Shown here in pieces: positions 54,405 through 63,311 of a stretch of 64,000 nucleotides of DNA. Both the position numbers and the translations under genes were made by a program. The stretch is from positions 62,001-126,000 of the forward strand of contig JAJFMD010000008.1 in the NCBI GenBank assembly GCA_021772335.1. Direction: 5' to 3'. Source of the DNA: Chlamydiota bacterium. Its GTDB lineage: Bacteria; Chlamydiota; Chlamydiia; Chlamydiales; Rhabdochlamydiaceae. The stretch's first letter is position 1, and every line of letters begins with the position of its first letter. Under the pieces are notes generated by a model, which was not told the origin of the DNA, did not search any database, and was given only the letters and a program-made list of their open reading frames with translations.

Positions 54405-56213
54405 TTGATGTTTGCTGCTTCTTCAAAGTTTTTTGGATATATTTCTTTAAATTCACAAGCTACAGCTGAGTTGCAAGCATTAATGCAGCAACCTGCTTCT
54501 CATGATGCTGCAATGGGCAAAATTTCAATTTTAAGCCGATTACCCTTTCAAGATCGAACAGAGTGTTCAGTTAATTTATCTGCCTTAAAAGATGTCGTTT
54601 TAAGATCTAGTTATGAGGTATTTTCTCGATCTCGCCATTTGATTGATGCGATTTATCCTCATTTTACTCATGAAAATTTAACTTTATTACATGGGTTTCT
54701 TATCGATTGTGCAGAAAAGGGAGATGCTGATTTTTCTCAATATTTAATTGATCGAGGAGCAAGAGTTCAAGCTAACGAGTATAAAGAAAAAAATCCTCTT
54801 CATATTGCAGCCTACTCTGGAAATGTTGGTGTGGTGAGGGTCTTGCTCGCTCACAAAGATGTCGATGTAAATCAAAAGAGCTGCTATCAGCTCCCTTCAA
54901 CGCATCCACTTAAATGTAAAGAACATAAGTATAAGCAGTTAGTTGAATGTGAAAGCCATCCCCATAATGCTCTTAGTGCACTAGCACTATCTGAAAACCC
55001 TAGCTGTGAAATTGCTGAGCTACTTCTCAATTATGGCATTGATATTGATGATAATATGAGGAGTATAGACAGATTGTTTCATTCAAATTATTCTTGCTTT
55101 CGTACCCCTCTTCAAGTGGCCATTGCTTTAGGTAACGATCATCTAGCAGAATTCTTAATTAACAGAGGAGCAAAAATCATCGATTCTAAAAAGGAATTTG
55201 AACCCCCTTTTCATTTAGCCATTGCTGTTGGAAAGATGCACCTCGTTCGGCTTATGGTACATAATTATCCTAAAATCATTACAGGAGCATTGACTTGGAT
55301 TCGTTCACCAATGGATTATGCAATTATGTATAAGCGCTTTGATATTGTGATTTATCTTGCAAACCAAGGTGCTGAAGTTACACCATATCATATTCGAAGA
55401 TTAGCGGAAAAAGGCTCTCTAACAGAACTCAAGGAGCTTTTACGAAGAAATCCTCAATTTTTAGATCAAGTAGGCGAGCTGGGTAATACATCGCTTCATT
55501 ATTCTTCGGACGAACATCCTTTAACTGCACATATGTTAATCGATTTAGGAGCAGATCTTTTTATCAAAAATAAGGAAGATGATTTTCCAGTTGATATTGC
55601 CCTTGAGGAAAAACATTATGGATTGGCCTATCGTATGTTAGGGATAATGCTAGAGAAGCATCCTAATCGCTTGAATTCTCAAGTCTACTCTGAAATCAGT
55701 GAGAATTATTCCTCTGAAGATGGAGAGCGAAAAGTTCAAAATCTTACTTACGATATTTCTAGATGGGATGAGATTTTATTTGAGGAAGATTCTAGGAGGA
55801 GAAAACCGATTGATCATGCATCTTGTCATAAAGATTACGTGCTAGCCTATCACATATTGAAAAGGATGTTTGAGCTTAGACCTGGATATGAGGAGCCGAA
55901 AATTCAAGAGAGCATTGCTCAATATCCTAATCTACCTCCGTTACCTCTTCCTAGTGTTCCTCCTCCAGAGCCTACAGCAGAAGAGCTTTTTGATGAATTT
56001 CTTGCTCAAACATCCGATTATCGACCAGAGGCTGAGAGCCCTGCTCAACCATTGGAAGCTGAGTATCAACCTCAATATCAGCCACCACGTGTCGTTGAAG
56101 AGGATCTAGCAGCTCAGCAGCCGCATTATCAACAACCTTTTGTTTTCCCCAATGTTCCAACGTCTTTACCTAAGTCTCAGAGGAAGCAAAAGCAGTTGGA
56201 AGCGGCGCAATAG
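54405..56213 (+). CDS. Ankyrin-repeat protein 5 of the array (602 aa)
   Basis: Intact sister of gene 4. N-terminal domain (LKDVVLRSSYEVFSRSRHLI, residues about 60-120), ankyrin repeats (NPLHIAAYSGNVGVVRVLLA), the terminal ankyrin block (TSLHYSSDEHPLTAHMLIDL), ISRWDEILFEED...RMFELRPGYEEP, and a Gln/Pro-rich tail (EYQPQYQPP, HYQQPFVFP) ending LEAAQ as in gene 4. The tail has PSVP where gene 4 has PSAP, so the late-domain-like motif is absent. No signal peptide. The start is ATG 54405; the ribosome-binding site is weak (GGTAATTATTG). Confidence 0.75.
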   Translation: MMFAASSKFFGYISLNSQATAELQALMQQPASHDAAMGKISILSRLPFQDRTECSVNLSALKDVVLRSSYEVFSRSRHLIDAIYPHFTHENLTLLHGFLIDCAEKGDADFSQYLIDRGARVQANEYKEKNPLHIAAYSGNVGVVRVLLAHKDVDVNQKSCYQLPSTHPLKCKEHKYKQLVECESHPHNALSALALSENPSCEIAELLLNYGIDIDDNMRSIDRLFHSNYSCFRTPLQVAIALGNDHLAEFLINRGAKIIDSKKEFEPPFHLAIAVGKMHLVRLMVHNYPKIITGALTWIRSPMDYAIMYKRFDIVIYLANQGAEVTPYHIRRLAEKGSLTELKELLRRNPQFLDQVGELGNTSLHYSSDEHPLTAHMLIDLGADLFIKNKEDDFPVDIALEEKHYGLAYRMLGIMLEKHPNRLNSQVYSEISENYSSEDGERKVQNLTYDISRWDEILFEEDSRRRKPIDHASCHKDYVLAYHILKRMFELRPGYEEPKIQESIAQYPNLPPLPLPSVPPPEPTAEELFDEFLAQTSDYRPEAESPAQPLEAEYQPQYQPPRVVEEDLAAQQPHYQQPFVFPNVPTSLPKSQRKQKQLEAAQ

Positions 56214-56268
56214 GTTCTCGATGATTTCAAGAATAAAATTGATTCAGTAGTGCTTTTGATTTTATTGG

Positions 56269-56296
56269 TTCATTTTTCGCTTTAAATATTTATAAA
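56269..56296 (+). promoter_or_regulatory. Candidate promoter of ankyrin gene 6
   Basis: TTCATT (56269-56274), 16 bases, TATAAA (56291-56296). Similar in form to the elements before genes 1-5 but the surrounding sequence is not conserved. Confidence 0.35.
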
Positions 56297-56339
56297 AGCA
56301 GGCCATACTTTTCTATTATTATAAGATATTTGGAAGAGA

Positions 56340-57719
56340 GTGATGCTTAGTTTAATGAGAAAAGTGATTCCTGAAAATGAAGATAATTTGTCTAAACCTT
56401 CAAAAGGCAAAATTAACACAGTTATTCCCTATAATGGGCGTGAGGTTATTGAGCTGAGTCAGGGTAATTTTGATGCGATGACAGTGCTTTTTTCAAAGTT
56501 TATACCTAAAAATGACGATGAGAAACCCTTGCAAATAAGGATGCTGAGCTGTGTAGAGAGTGGAGATCGGCGGGTAGAAGTTAAGACTCTCGTAGAAGCA
56601 TTAGAACAGATTTCTATTTCTAAGGTTGCTGAAGCGAGAGCATTAATACAAGTTATAGCCAAACATCTTGGCCAAAATCACGAAGAATTTCTCACAAATC
56701 TTTTGCAGAATTGTGCTAAGGAGGGGAGCGCTGATTTTGCACGGTTTTTAGTTGAACAAGGTGCTAATGCTAACGGTGATTCTAAGGCAGGATTAAAAAG
56801 ACCTTTGAATATAGCTGCTCGAGCAGGCAATCTTAATGTCATTAAGTATTTAGTTTCTCTTGCCAATGTAGATCCCGATCTGATGAGTTTCGCTTTACAT
56901 CACGCTGTCTGTGAGAAAGAGAATGATAAGGTCATATTTTTTCTTTTGGATCAGGGAGCTTCAATGGCTTTTCAAGGTGAACCTATGTTTGGATCGGCTT
57001 TCCATAGAGCAATCGCGCGAGGTAATCAAGTGCTTGTTCAGAAAATGGTAGAGAAGGATGCATCTTTGATTGATCTCATTGCCAAGCCCGAAAATTTGAC
57101 GCCGTTGTTCCTTGCTGCTTTTTATGACTATCTTGATATTATGCAGTATTTATTGGATCTGGGGGCAACGTGCGGTGGTGTAATCTTGGTGTCCCGTAGA
57201 GATGATATTATGGGGAACAATATTCTACATTGTGTGATTGATAATCACACAAAGGATAAAGATGAAAATCCAGATCGTGAAATTATTATTCGACGAATTA
57301 TTAAATGTAATCGGGAATTAGTAAATCAGCCGAATAAATCTGGTTCTACCCCTTTCCATAGCACTGCAGAAAAATGGCCAGAAGTTGCTGAGTTTATTCT
57401 TGATGAACATGCAGATATTGATTTATTTTTAAAAAATGGAAATCGCCAGTTAGCAGTACAACTTGCAATGGTTAATGGGCATTATCATCTAGCATATAAA
57501 ATACTGGGACGGATGATACAAGCTCAAAATTCTTTAGAAAATCACTTAGCACAATCTAATCAAGCTCCAAAGATACCGAGCTCAGAAGTCTCTCTCCTTA
57601 CTGATTTAGTAGAATCTGCTATTGGACGAGAAGCTTATCATATAGCGCATCACTTGCTTGGGATCTTTATTGTTCAAAAATCGTTGGAACCCCAATCAGA
57701 TCCAACTGATAAAGTTTAA
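56340..57719 (+). CDS. Ankyrin-repeat protein 6 of the array (459 aa)
   Basis: More distant paralogue. It keeps the N-terminal domain (LVEALEQISISKVAEARALI, then LLQNCAKEGSADFARFLVEQ, about residues 85-150). Ankyrin repeats follow (RPLNIAARAGNLNVIKYLVS, FGSAFHRAIARGNQVLVQKM, LTPLFLAAFYDYLDIMQYLL, STPFHSTAEKWPEVAEFILD). It lacks the WDE module and the Pro-rich tail. The frame opens with GTG ATG; ATG 56343 after GGAAGAGAG is the likely start. Probably the same type of function as its neighbours without the tail-mediated contacts. Confidence 0.72.
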   Translation: MMLSLMRKVIPENEDNLSKPSKGKINTVIPYNGREVIELSQGNFDAMTVLFSKFIPKNDDEKPLQIRMLSCVESGDRRVEVKTLVEALEQISISKVAEARALIQVIAKHLGQNHEEFLTNLLQNCAKEGSADFARFLVEQGANANGDSKAGLKRPLNIAARAGNLNVIKYLVSLANVDPDLMSFALHHAVCEKENDKVIFFLLDQGASMAFQGEPMFGSAFHRAIARGNQVLVQKMVEKDASLIDLIAKPENLTPLFLAAFYDYLDIMQYLLDLGATCGGVILVSRRDDIMGNNILHCVIDNHTKDKDENPDREIIIRRIIKCNRELVNQPNKSGSTPFHSTAEKWPEVAEFILDEHADIDLFLKNGNRQLAVQLAMVNGHYHLAYKILGRMIQAQNSLENHLAQSNQAPKIPSSEVSLLTDLVESAIGREAYHIAHHLLGIFIVQKSLEPQSDPTDKV

Positions 57720-57865
57720 ATACTTTGTCCCAAAAAAATGGCTGAAAGTTTTTTTGTTTTCAGAGAGTGTATTATTTGGCTTTATAGATGGGGATAATTA
57801 TTAGAATTTTAACTTTAAATGCAGTATGCTTGGAGGCAATTCTTAAACGACCAATGGTTAAATAG

Positions 57866-60800
57866 ATGTTCGGTTTCGGTTTGCAAACAAGGCACTTGGA
57901 ACTTCCTAGAACAGCTGAGTACATTAATCAGCTCTATGGCGTTGTAAGTGCGTTTGGAAGCACATCGAAACAAGACGCAGATATTCATGCTCATGTAAGT
58001 GCGATCTTAGAAACAGCTAATAATCCGTTTAATGATACGATTACAATTAATGCCTTTTATTTAGAGCGTATTTTTAATTCGATTTCATTTGATAAAGTCG
58101 CTGAATCTAAACAGTTGATTGCAATGCTAATCAACAGTCGAACTATTGACGTTGATGTATTTTTACGAAACCTTTTGTGTAGATGTGCTCAATCAGGAAC
58201 GGAGAGTTTTTTTGAATTCTTATTCAATTGTTATAATGCGTTTAAAGGTGATGATTCAGCGATTTTGAATGATGTTATCTTTGTAGGGAGGATGTTTCAT
58301 TGTGTCGTTGAAGGAAGGAATTGGAAGCTGCTAGATTTTATGTTTGCTCTTCACCGAAAAAATATATTTAATATTAATTGCCAAAATACATCAGGAGAAA
58401 ATGCGCTTTGTGCTTTTGTCGATAGTTTAAAGCCTGGCGCCGATGTGACAGTTCTTCAATCTCCCGTTATCGCTTCTCCGATTCAAGATGGTTCGAGTAG
58501 TAAAAGCTCTTCGAGATTAACAGCTGGTGACTGGAGTTCTCTTGAACGATTAATTACTGCAGGGATCGATGTTAATGGGGGGAATACAGCCAATACTCCA
58601 CTCCAGCGTGCAATTAATAAGGATTTGAATTGTTTAGCACATTGGTTCATTGAAAAGGGGGTAAGGCTAGTTCCTCTTTACCCCATATCTTTGGGACCTT
58701 TACATCACGCTGTTATGAGAGGAAATCTTCCCATGACAAATGAAATTATCAATAGGGGAATCGATTTTAGACATGAAAGTGTTCAGGTTGAGTCTTACAC
58801 ATGGCTCGCTGCAAGAGAAGGACACCTGCAAATTTTAAATGTGTTGATCGATAATGGTGCTGCAATCAATTGGACTTCTGCAAAGAAGCAACACAATATT
58901 CTCCACGTTCTTGTAACCCTTTTGTCCACAGAAGATTTAGAAAATGTGATTCGGCGAATTGTTGAGAAGAATAGGAGTTTATTAGATGCCCGCGATGCTA
59001 ATGAGAATACTCCCTTGCATCTTTGTGCCAAAGCACATCCTAAAAATGCGCGTGTATTGATCGACTTGGGAGCGAGCTTGGTAATTGTGAATAAAAGGGG
59101 TGAGCTTCCTATCGACATCGCAGTGAACAGTGAGCAATATCCCTTAGCTCATGAAATGATTGAAAAGCTCGATCCAACTATCGCTTTGGAAAGACCACAA
59201 GTGACAGATAGTGAGGGCAATTCTACAGATTCAGGTAGTGATGGATTTGAAATTATTAGACTCAATAATCCTTTTGATTCAGGAGGAGATGATCGCATTC
59301 AAATTACCTTTGCTGATTTTATAGACAAAAATGAAACCATTACGATTTCAAGTGAAGAATTAATTGGATTTGAGGCGCTACTAGACAGTTATATAAGATC
59401 AAAGCCAACAGATAAGAATACAGAGGTTTATCGGGGTTTAAAAGAAAAACTTGAAGGCAATTGTTTTTCTATAGATATCACTGCATGGGACCTATATCAC
59501 TTGATTAAAGGGATTAACATTAATCAAGTCTATGCTAATTCATCAAAGTTGATATTAAAATTAGCTGATTTGCTAGCAGGTAAACGTTCTTTATTTTTAA
59601 CACAGTTATTAGTCGAATGTATTAAGCAGAATGGATCAGAACAATCTATCCAATTTTTAATTAATCATGGAGCATATATTCAGGTTAATGATCAAGTTTC
59701 TTTCTATCGCTCTGTTGAGAATCCCTTGCATGTCGCAGCAAGAGCCGCAAATGGTAGGCTGATTCAATGTTTTCTAAATTTTACTCAAATCGACATCAAC
59801 CTTTTGAATCATCATTATGAACATATTCTCTGTGTAATGTCGTCCCAAGAAGGAATGAGATTAGAACCGGTAAAGATCCTTTATGATAAAGGGGCTGATA
59901 TTAATGGAGGAGATAGTCCTCTATCTCCTCTAATTGAAGCTTATAAATTGAAAAATCGACAGCATGTTTCCTTTTATCTCTCCAACGGAGCTTCGATTAA
60001 AAGAAAAGTCACTGCAGATTATGGTCTGATCCATGAAGTGGCAAAGAAAGGAGATATCAATACTGCTAATCAACTGATTGAAAAAGATCCTTCGATTGTT
60101 GATGAACCCGATTCAAAGGGATTCACCCCCATTTATCACGCTGCGCAATACAGTCATTATCAATTTGTAAAATGTCTAATGGATCGGGGAGTGAGCTTAA
60201 AATATGAGAGCAGTACTCTTTTGCATTGCCTGGCACAACAAGAGCAGAGCTCAGGTGCCGATGCAATTATTGATGAAATTTTGAGTAATCATAGAGAGCT
60301 GATTAATGCAAAAGATCACGCTGGCAATACACCTCTTCATTATGCTCTCATATTTAATCCAGAGCTTGCAGAAAAGCTGATTCTTGCTGGAGCAGAGCTC
60401 TTTCATCATTCTGCTGAAAAGAAACTCCCTGTGCAAATTGCACTAGAAGAGAGGAATTTGCCTCTTGCACGACTCATTTTAGCACGAATGATGCAGAGAG
60501 AACAGTCTCGACAACTTGAATTAACGGTGGGCGGCATGGTCGCTGGTCCGCAACCCGTTAATTCTCCATATAGTCCTTTTATCACTGCTGCAATCCGCGG
60601 GGACATTACAAGCGCTAGTCGATTACTCAGTCAAGATCGTTCTGTTTTAGATGTGGTTGATCAAGAGGGCTATCCCGCCGTTTATCACGCTGCAAAAAAT
60701 AAGAACTATCCCTTTGTAGCATTTCTTCTCGATCAAGGGGCTAGTGCAAAATATAATCGAACCTCTCTTCTCCATTACTTTGCTCAAAGCTCTTACGACC

Positions 60801-61087
60801 CTGAAGCGGAGTCCATCATTGAAAGGCTCATTGGCATGAAAGATTTAGTTGGTTATCGCGATCAAGTTAGTTTAACGTCGCTCCGCTATGCCGCAGCGAC
60901 AAATATTCAGGTTGCGGTGAAATTAATAGAACATGGAGCTAAGTTATCATCGACAGTTGTGAAAATTGCTTTTGATGCAGGGCATAAGGATGTGGGTATG
61001 CGATGGATGTCTTTGTTGAATGTTAGAGGGAACAATATTGAACCCGGTGATTCTGATTCAGATTATGAATCAGTAGAAGAAGATTAA
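57866..61087 (+). CDS. Ankyrin-repeat protein 7 of the array, double-module (1073 aa)
   Basis: Two complete N-terminal-domain-plus-ankyrin modules in one chain. Module A (about 1-445) has IFNSISFDKVAESKQLIAML and LLCRCAQSGTESFFEFLF, then ankyrins. An acidic linker (SEGNSTDSGSDGFE) leads to module B (about 500-1050) with LIKGININQVYANSSKLILK, LLVECIKQNGSEQSIQFLIN, and ankyrins ending in KIAFDAGHKDVG. The C-terminus is acidic (DSDSDYESVEED) with no P[ST]AP. It looks like an in-frame fusion or internal duplication. No signal peptide. It is the last gene before rnhB and codes the longest product in the window. Confidence 0.75.
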   Translation: MFGFGLQTRHLELPRTAEYINQLYGVVSAFGSTSKQDADIHAHVSAILETANNPFNDTITINAFYLERIFNSISFDKVAESKQLIAMLINSRTIDVDVFLRNLLCRCAQSGTESFFEFLFNCYNAFKGDDSAILNDVIFVGRMFHCVVEGRNWKLLDFMFALHRKNIFNINCQNTSGENALCAFVDSLKPGADVTVLQSPVIASPIQDGSSSKSSSRLTAGDWSSLERLITAGIDVNGGNTANTPLQRAINKDLNCLAHWFIEKGVRLVPLYPISLGPLHHAVMRGNLPMTNEIINRGIDFRHESVQVESYTWLAAREGHLQILNVLIDNGAAINWTSAKKQHNILHVLVTLLSTEDLENVIRRIVEKNRSLLDARDANENTPLHLCAKAHPKNARVLIDLGASLVIVNKRGELPIDIAVNSEQYPLAHEMIEKLDPTIALERPQVTDSEGNSTDSGSDGFEIIRLNNPFDSGGDDRIQITFADFIDKNETITISSEELIGFEALLDSYIRSKPTDKNTEVYRGLKEKLEGNCFSIDITAWDLYHLIKGININQVYANSSKLILKLADLLAGKRSLFLTQLLVECIKQNGSEQSIQFLINHGAYIQVNDQVSFYRSVENPLHVAARAANGRLIQCFLNFTQIDINLLNHHYEHILCVMSSQEGMRLEPVKILYDKGADINGGDSPLSPLIEAYKLKNRQHVSFYLSNGASIKRKVTADYGLIHEVAKKGDINTANQLIEKDPSIVDEPDSKGFTPIYHAAQYSHYQFVKCLMDRGVSLKYESSTLLHCLAQQEQSSGADAIIDEILSNHRELINAKDHAGNTPLHYALIFNPELAEKLILAGAELFHHSAEKKLPVQIALEERNLPLARLILARMMQREQSRQLELTVGGMVAGPQPVNSPYSPFITAAIRGDITSASRLLSQDRSVLDVVDQEGYPAVYHAAKNKNYPFVAFLLDQGASAKYNRTSLLHYFAQSSYDPEAESIIERLIGMKDLVGYRDQVSLTSLRYAAATNIQVAVKLIEHGAKLSSTVVKIAFDAGHKDVGMRWMSLLNVRGNNIEPGDSDSDYESVEED

Positions 61088-61149
61088 TCCTTAGCTTTGT
61101 GGAAATTGAGAGAAGATATGCAGAGGCCCGATTGAAAGTACAAATTCTC

Positions 61150-61179
61150 TTGTCCGCATTTTGGCATGCAGCCTATAGT
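61150..61179 (+). promoter_or_regulatory. Candidate promoter of rnhB
   Basis: TTGTCC (61150-61155), 18 bases, TATAGT (61174-61179). If real, transcription starts near 61186, after the first ATG of rnhB, and translation would have to start at TTG 61212/61215 behind GGGAGAG. Confidence 0.35.
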
Positions 61180-61181
61180 GA

Positions 61182-61853
61182 ATGATTGTTTTGAGCTTAT
61201 TGTGGGAGAGATTGTTGGAAGAAGGCGAAGGAAATATTTTCTATTTTGAAGAGCAAGCGCGAGCAAAAGGGTATCGCTTGATTGCTGGTGTTGATGAAGC
61301 GGGGAGAGGACCTCTTGTTGGTCCGGTTGTCGCAGGCGCATGCATTCTTCCTGAGGGGACTGAGCTTGAAGGAATCAACGATAGCAAGAAGCTGACAGAA
61401 GAAAAGCGAGAAGCTCTTTATGAGCAGATCATGAGCCTTCCGAATTGCTACTGTGGAATTGGTGTTGTCGATGCTCATATGATCGATCAGGTGAACATTT
61501 TACAGGCGAGTTTAATTGCGATGCAACGCGCTGTTGAAAATCTTCCGCAGTGTGCTGATTATCTTTTAGTTGATGGAATTCATTTGCCGCCGGTTAGTTT
61601 GCCAATGATCGCTTTAAAGAAAGGGGATAGCAGATCTCAATCAATTATGGCTGCAGCGATTTTAGCAAAAGTTACAAGGGATCGTTTGATGGTTGAAATT
61701 GACAAGCGTTTTCCAGGGTATGGCTTTGCCAATCATAAGGGCTATGCGACGAAGGAGCATAGAGAGGCTCTTGGTCGCTTAGGTCCTTGTCCACTTCACC
61801 GAAAGACTTTTGAGCCAATCAAATCAATGATCAGAGAGGTGGAACATGCTTAA
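61182..61853 (+). CDS. rnhB: Ribonuclease HII
   Basis: Cleaves RNA in RNA-DNA hybrids and at single ribonucleotides. Up to 223 residues. Catalytic DEAGRGPLVGPVVAGA, LLVDG and QSIMAAAILAKVTRDR carry the four acidic residues of the family. The annotated ATG at 61182 has no ribosome-binding site; TTG 61212 or 61215 after GGGAGAG is an alternative giving about 212 residues. It overlaps yicC by eight bases. Its Chlamydia neighbour on the left is rplS, displaced here by the ankyrin array. Confidence 0.94.
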   Translation: MIVLSLLWERLLEEGEGNIFYFEEQARAKGYRLIAGVDEAGRGPLVGPVVAGACILPEGTELEGINDSKKLTEEKREALYEQIMSLPNCYCGIGVVDAHMIDQVNILQASLIAMQRAVENLPQCADYLLVDGIHLPPVSLPMIALKKGDSRSQSIMAAAILAKVTRDRLMVEIDKRFPGYGFANHKGYATKEHREALGRLGPCPLHRKTFEPIKSMIREVEHA

Positions 61854-62715
61854 GAGCATGACTGCTTATTCAAGAGCAAGTCGCATGACTCCATTTGGAC
61901 TGCTCTCTTGTGAAATCCATTCGCTTAATCGTCGGTTTTTAGATTTACATTTATCGATTGCGAAAGACATTAGTTTTCTCGATTATCCTCTTAGAAAATA
62001 TCTTTCATCGAAAATTGCACGGGGAGGCGTGAGTGTGAGTTTGCATTTACGTCAGGAGAACAACAATCCTCTTCAGGTTGAGAATTTAAAGCGCAGTAAA
62101 GAACACTGGGAAGCTCTTGCCAAAAGTCTTGGTTATCAAGCTGAGCAAGTGGTCTCTTTTCAGTTTTTGTGTGACAAGCTCTCTTCCATTCCCATCGGTG
62201 ATGGTGAGTTTGAAAAGGCGATCGAAAAAGAGGCGATGGAACTTGTCGAGCAAGCACTTGCGGATTTTATTGTGATGAAAAGGCAAGAAGGGGATGTCTT
62301 AGCAAAAGATATCTTCGCCCATTTGAAAAAGATCGAAGAAATGCTTACCCCATTAGTTAATCTCAAGAAGGATAGCGTTGCGAGGTACCGCCAAAAGATT
62401 GAAAAGAATCTCGCTGAGTTTACGCAAGGTGAGGAACTCGATGAACGGATCTTAAGAGAAATTGCGATCTATGCTGATCGTGTCGATATTCATGAGGAAT
62501 TAACGCGTTTAAAGTCACATATCGAACGCTTTAATCAAATTTGTCAGGAAAAGAAAAACAGTTGTGGCAAAGAACTCGATTTTATCCTCCAAGAAATGCA
62601 CCGTGAGATTAATACGATTGGTTCTAAAGCGAGTGATCTCGAAGTAACCAACCGTGTTTTGTCTGCTAAGAGCGATTTAGAAAAAATCCGTGAACAGATT
62701 CAAAATGTCGAATAG
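61846..62715 (+). CDS. yicC: YicC-family endoribonuclease
   Basis: 289 residues. Family N-terminus MLKSMTAYSRASR, then HSLNRRFLDLHL, and the C-terminal DUF1732 part with EELTRLKSHIERF, GKELDFILQEMHREINTIGS and KASDLEVTNRVL. YicC/YloC proteins are RNA-cleaving enzymes. Its linkage to gmk is widespread in bacteria. It starts eight bases inside rnhB and ends two bases before gmk. Confidence 0.92.
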   Translation: MLKSMTAYSRASRMTPFGLLSCEIHSLNRRFLDLHLSIAKDISFLDYPLRKYLSSKIARGGVSVSLHLRQENNNPLQVENLKRSKEHWEALAKSLGYQAEQVVSFQFLCDKLSSIPIGDGEFEKAIEKEAMELVEQALADFIVMKRQEGDVLAKDIFAHLKKIEEMLTPLVNLKKDSVARYRQKIEKNLAEFTQGEELDERILREIAIYADRVDIHEELTRLKSHIERFNQICQEKKNSCGKELDFILQEMHREINTIGSKASDLEVTNRVLSAKSDLEKIREQIQNVE

Positions 62716-62717
62716 CT

Positions 62718-63311
62718 ATGGAAAAACTACTCGGAAATCTTAAGAAAGGCCTGCTCTTTATTGTTAGCTCTCCATCGGGAGCTGGCAAAACGACGCTGTC
62801 TGAAATGCTTTGTAAAGAGTTTGATTGTGTTGTGCGTAGTATTTCCTGCACGACGCGCGCGCCACGCACAGGGGAAAAGGATAAGGTTGATTACTTCTTT
62901 ATTACAAAAGAAGAGTTTGAGCAAAAAATTACAGAGAACGCCTTTTTAGAATATGCTCAGGTTTTTGATCACTATTATGGAACGTTAAAAAAGCATGTGA
63001 CCGATTTACGACAAAAAGGCAAACATGTGCTCCTTGTGATTGATGTGCAAGGTTCAATGCAGGTTAAAGAGAAAACCACTGCAATTTCGATATTCGTTAG
63101 TCCTCCTTCTTTAGAGGAACTAAAAAGCCGTCTGATTAAAAGACAGACTGAAGATCAGGTGCAAATTGAAAAGCGTCTTCAAAGAGTTCAAGAGGAGATG
63201 TCGAAAGCTTCGAGCTACGATTATCACATTGTTAATGACAATCTTGAAGTTGCCTACGCAACATTGAGGGATATTTTAATTTCAGAAGAACAAAAGGCGA
63301 TTAAGGAGTAA
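62718..63311 (+). CDS. gmk: Guanylate kinase
   Basis: Phosphorylates GMP to GDP with ATP. 197 residues. P-loop SSPSGAGKTTL, GMP-binding SCTTRAPRTGEKDKVDYFF, LLVIDVQGSMQV, and the lid/C-terminal EVAYATLRDIL. Full length. Its last bases overlap the 3' end of the convergent lipase-like gene by 11. Confidence 0.95.
   Translation: MEKLLGNLKKGLLFIVSSPSGAGKTTLSEMLCKEFDCVVRSISCTTRAPRTGEKDKVDYFFITKEEFEQKITENAFLEYAQVFDHYYGTLKKHVTDLRQKGKHVLLVIDVQGSMQVKEKTTAISIFVSPPSLEELKSRLIKRQTEDQVQIEKRLQRVQEEMSKASSYDYHIVNDNLEVAYATLRDILISEEQKAIKE

Noticed and set aside
57738-57763. CTGAAA...TTTTCAG hairpin after ankyrin gene 6 as terminator
   Set aside because: Short stem and no T run after it; the T run is in the loop.
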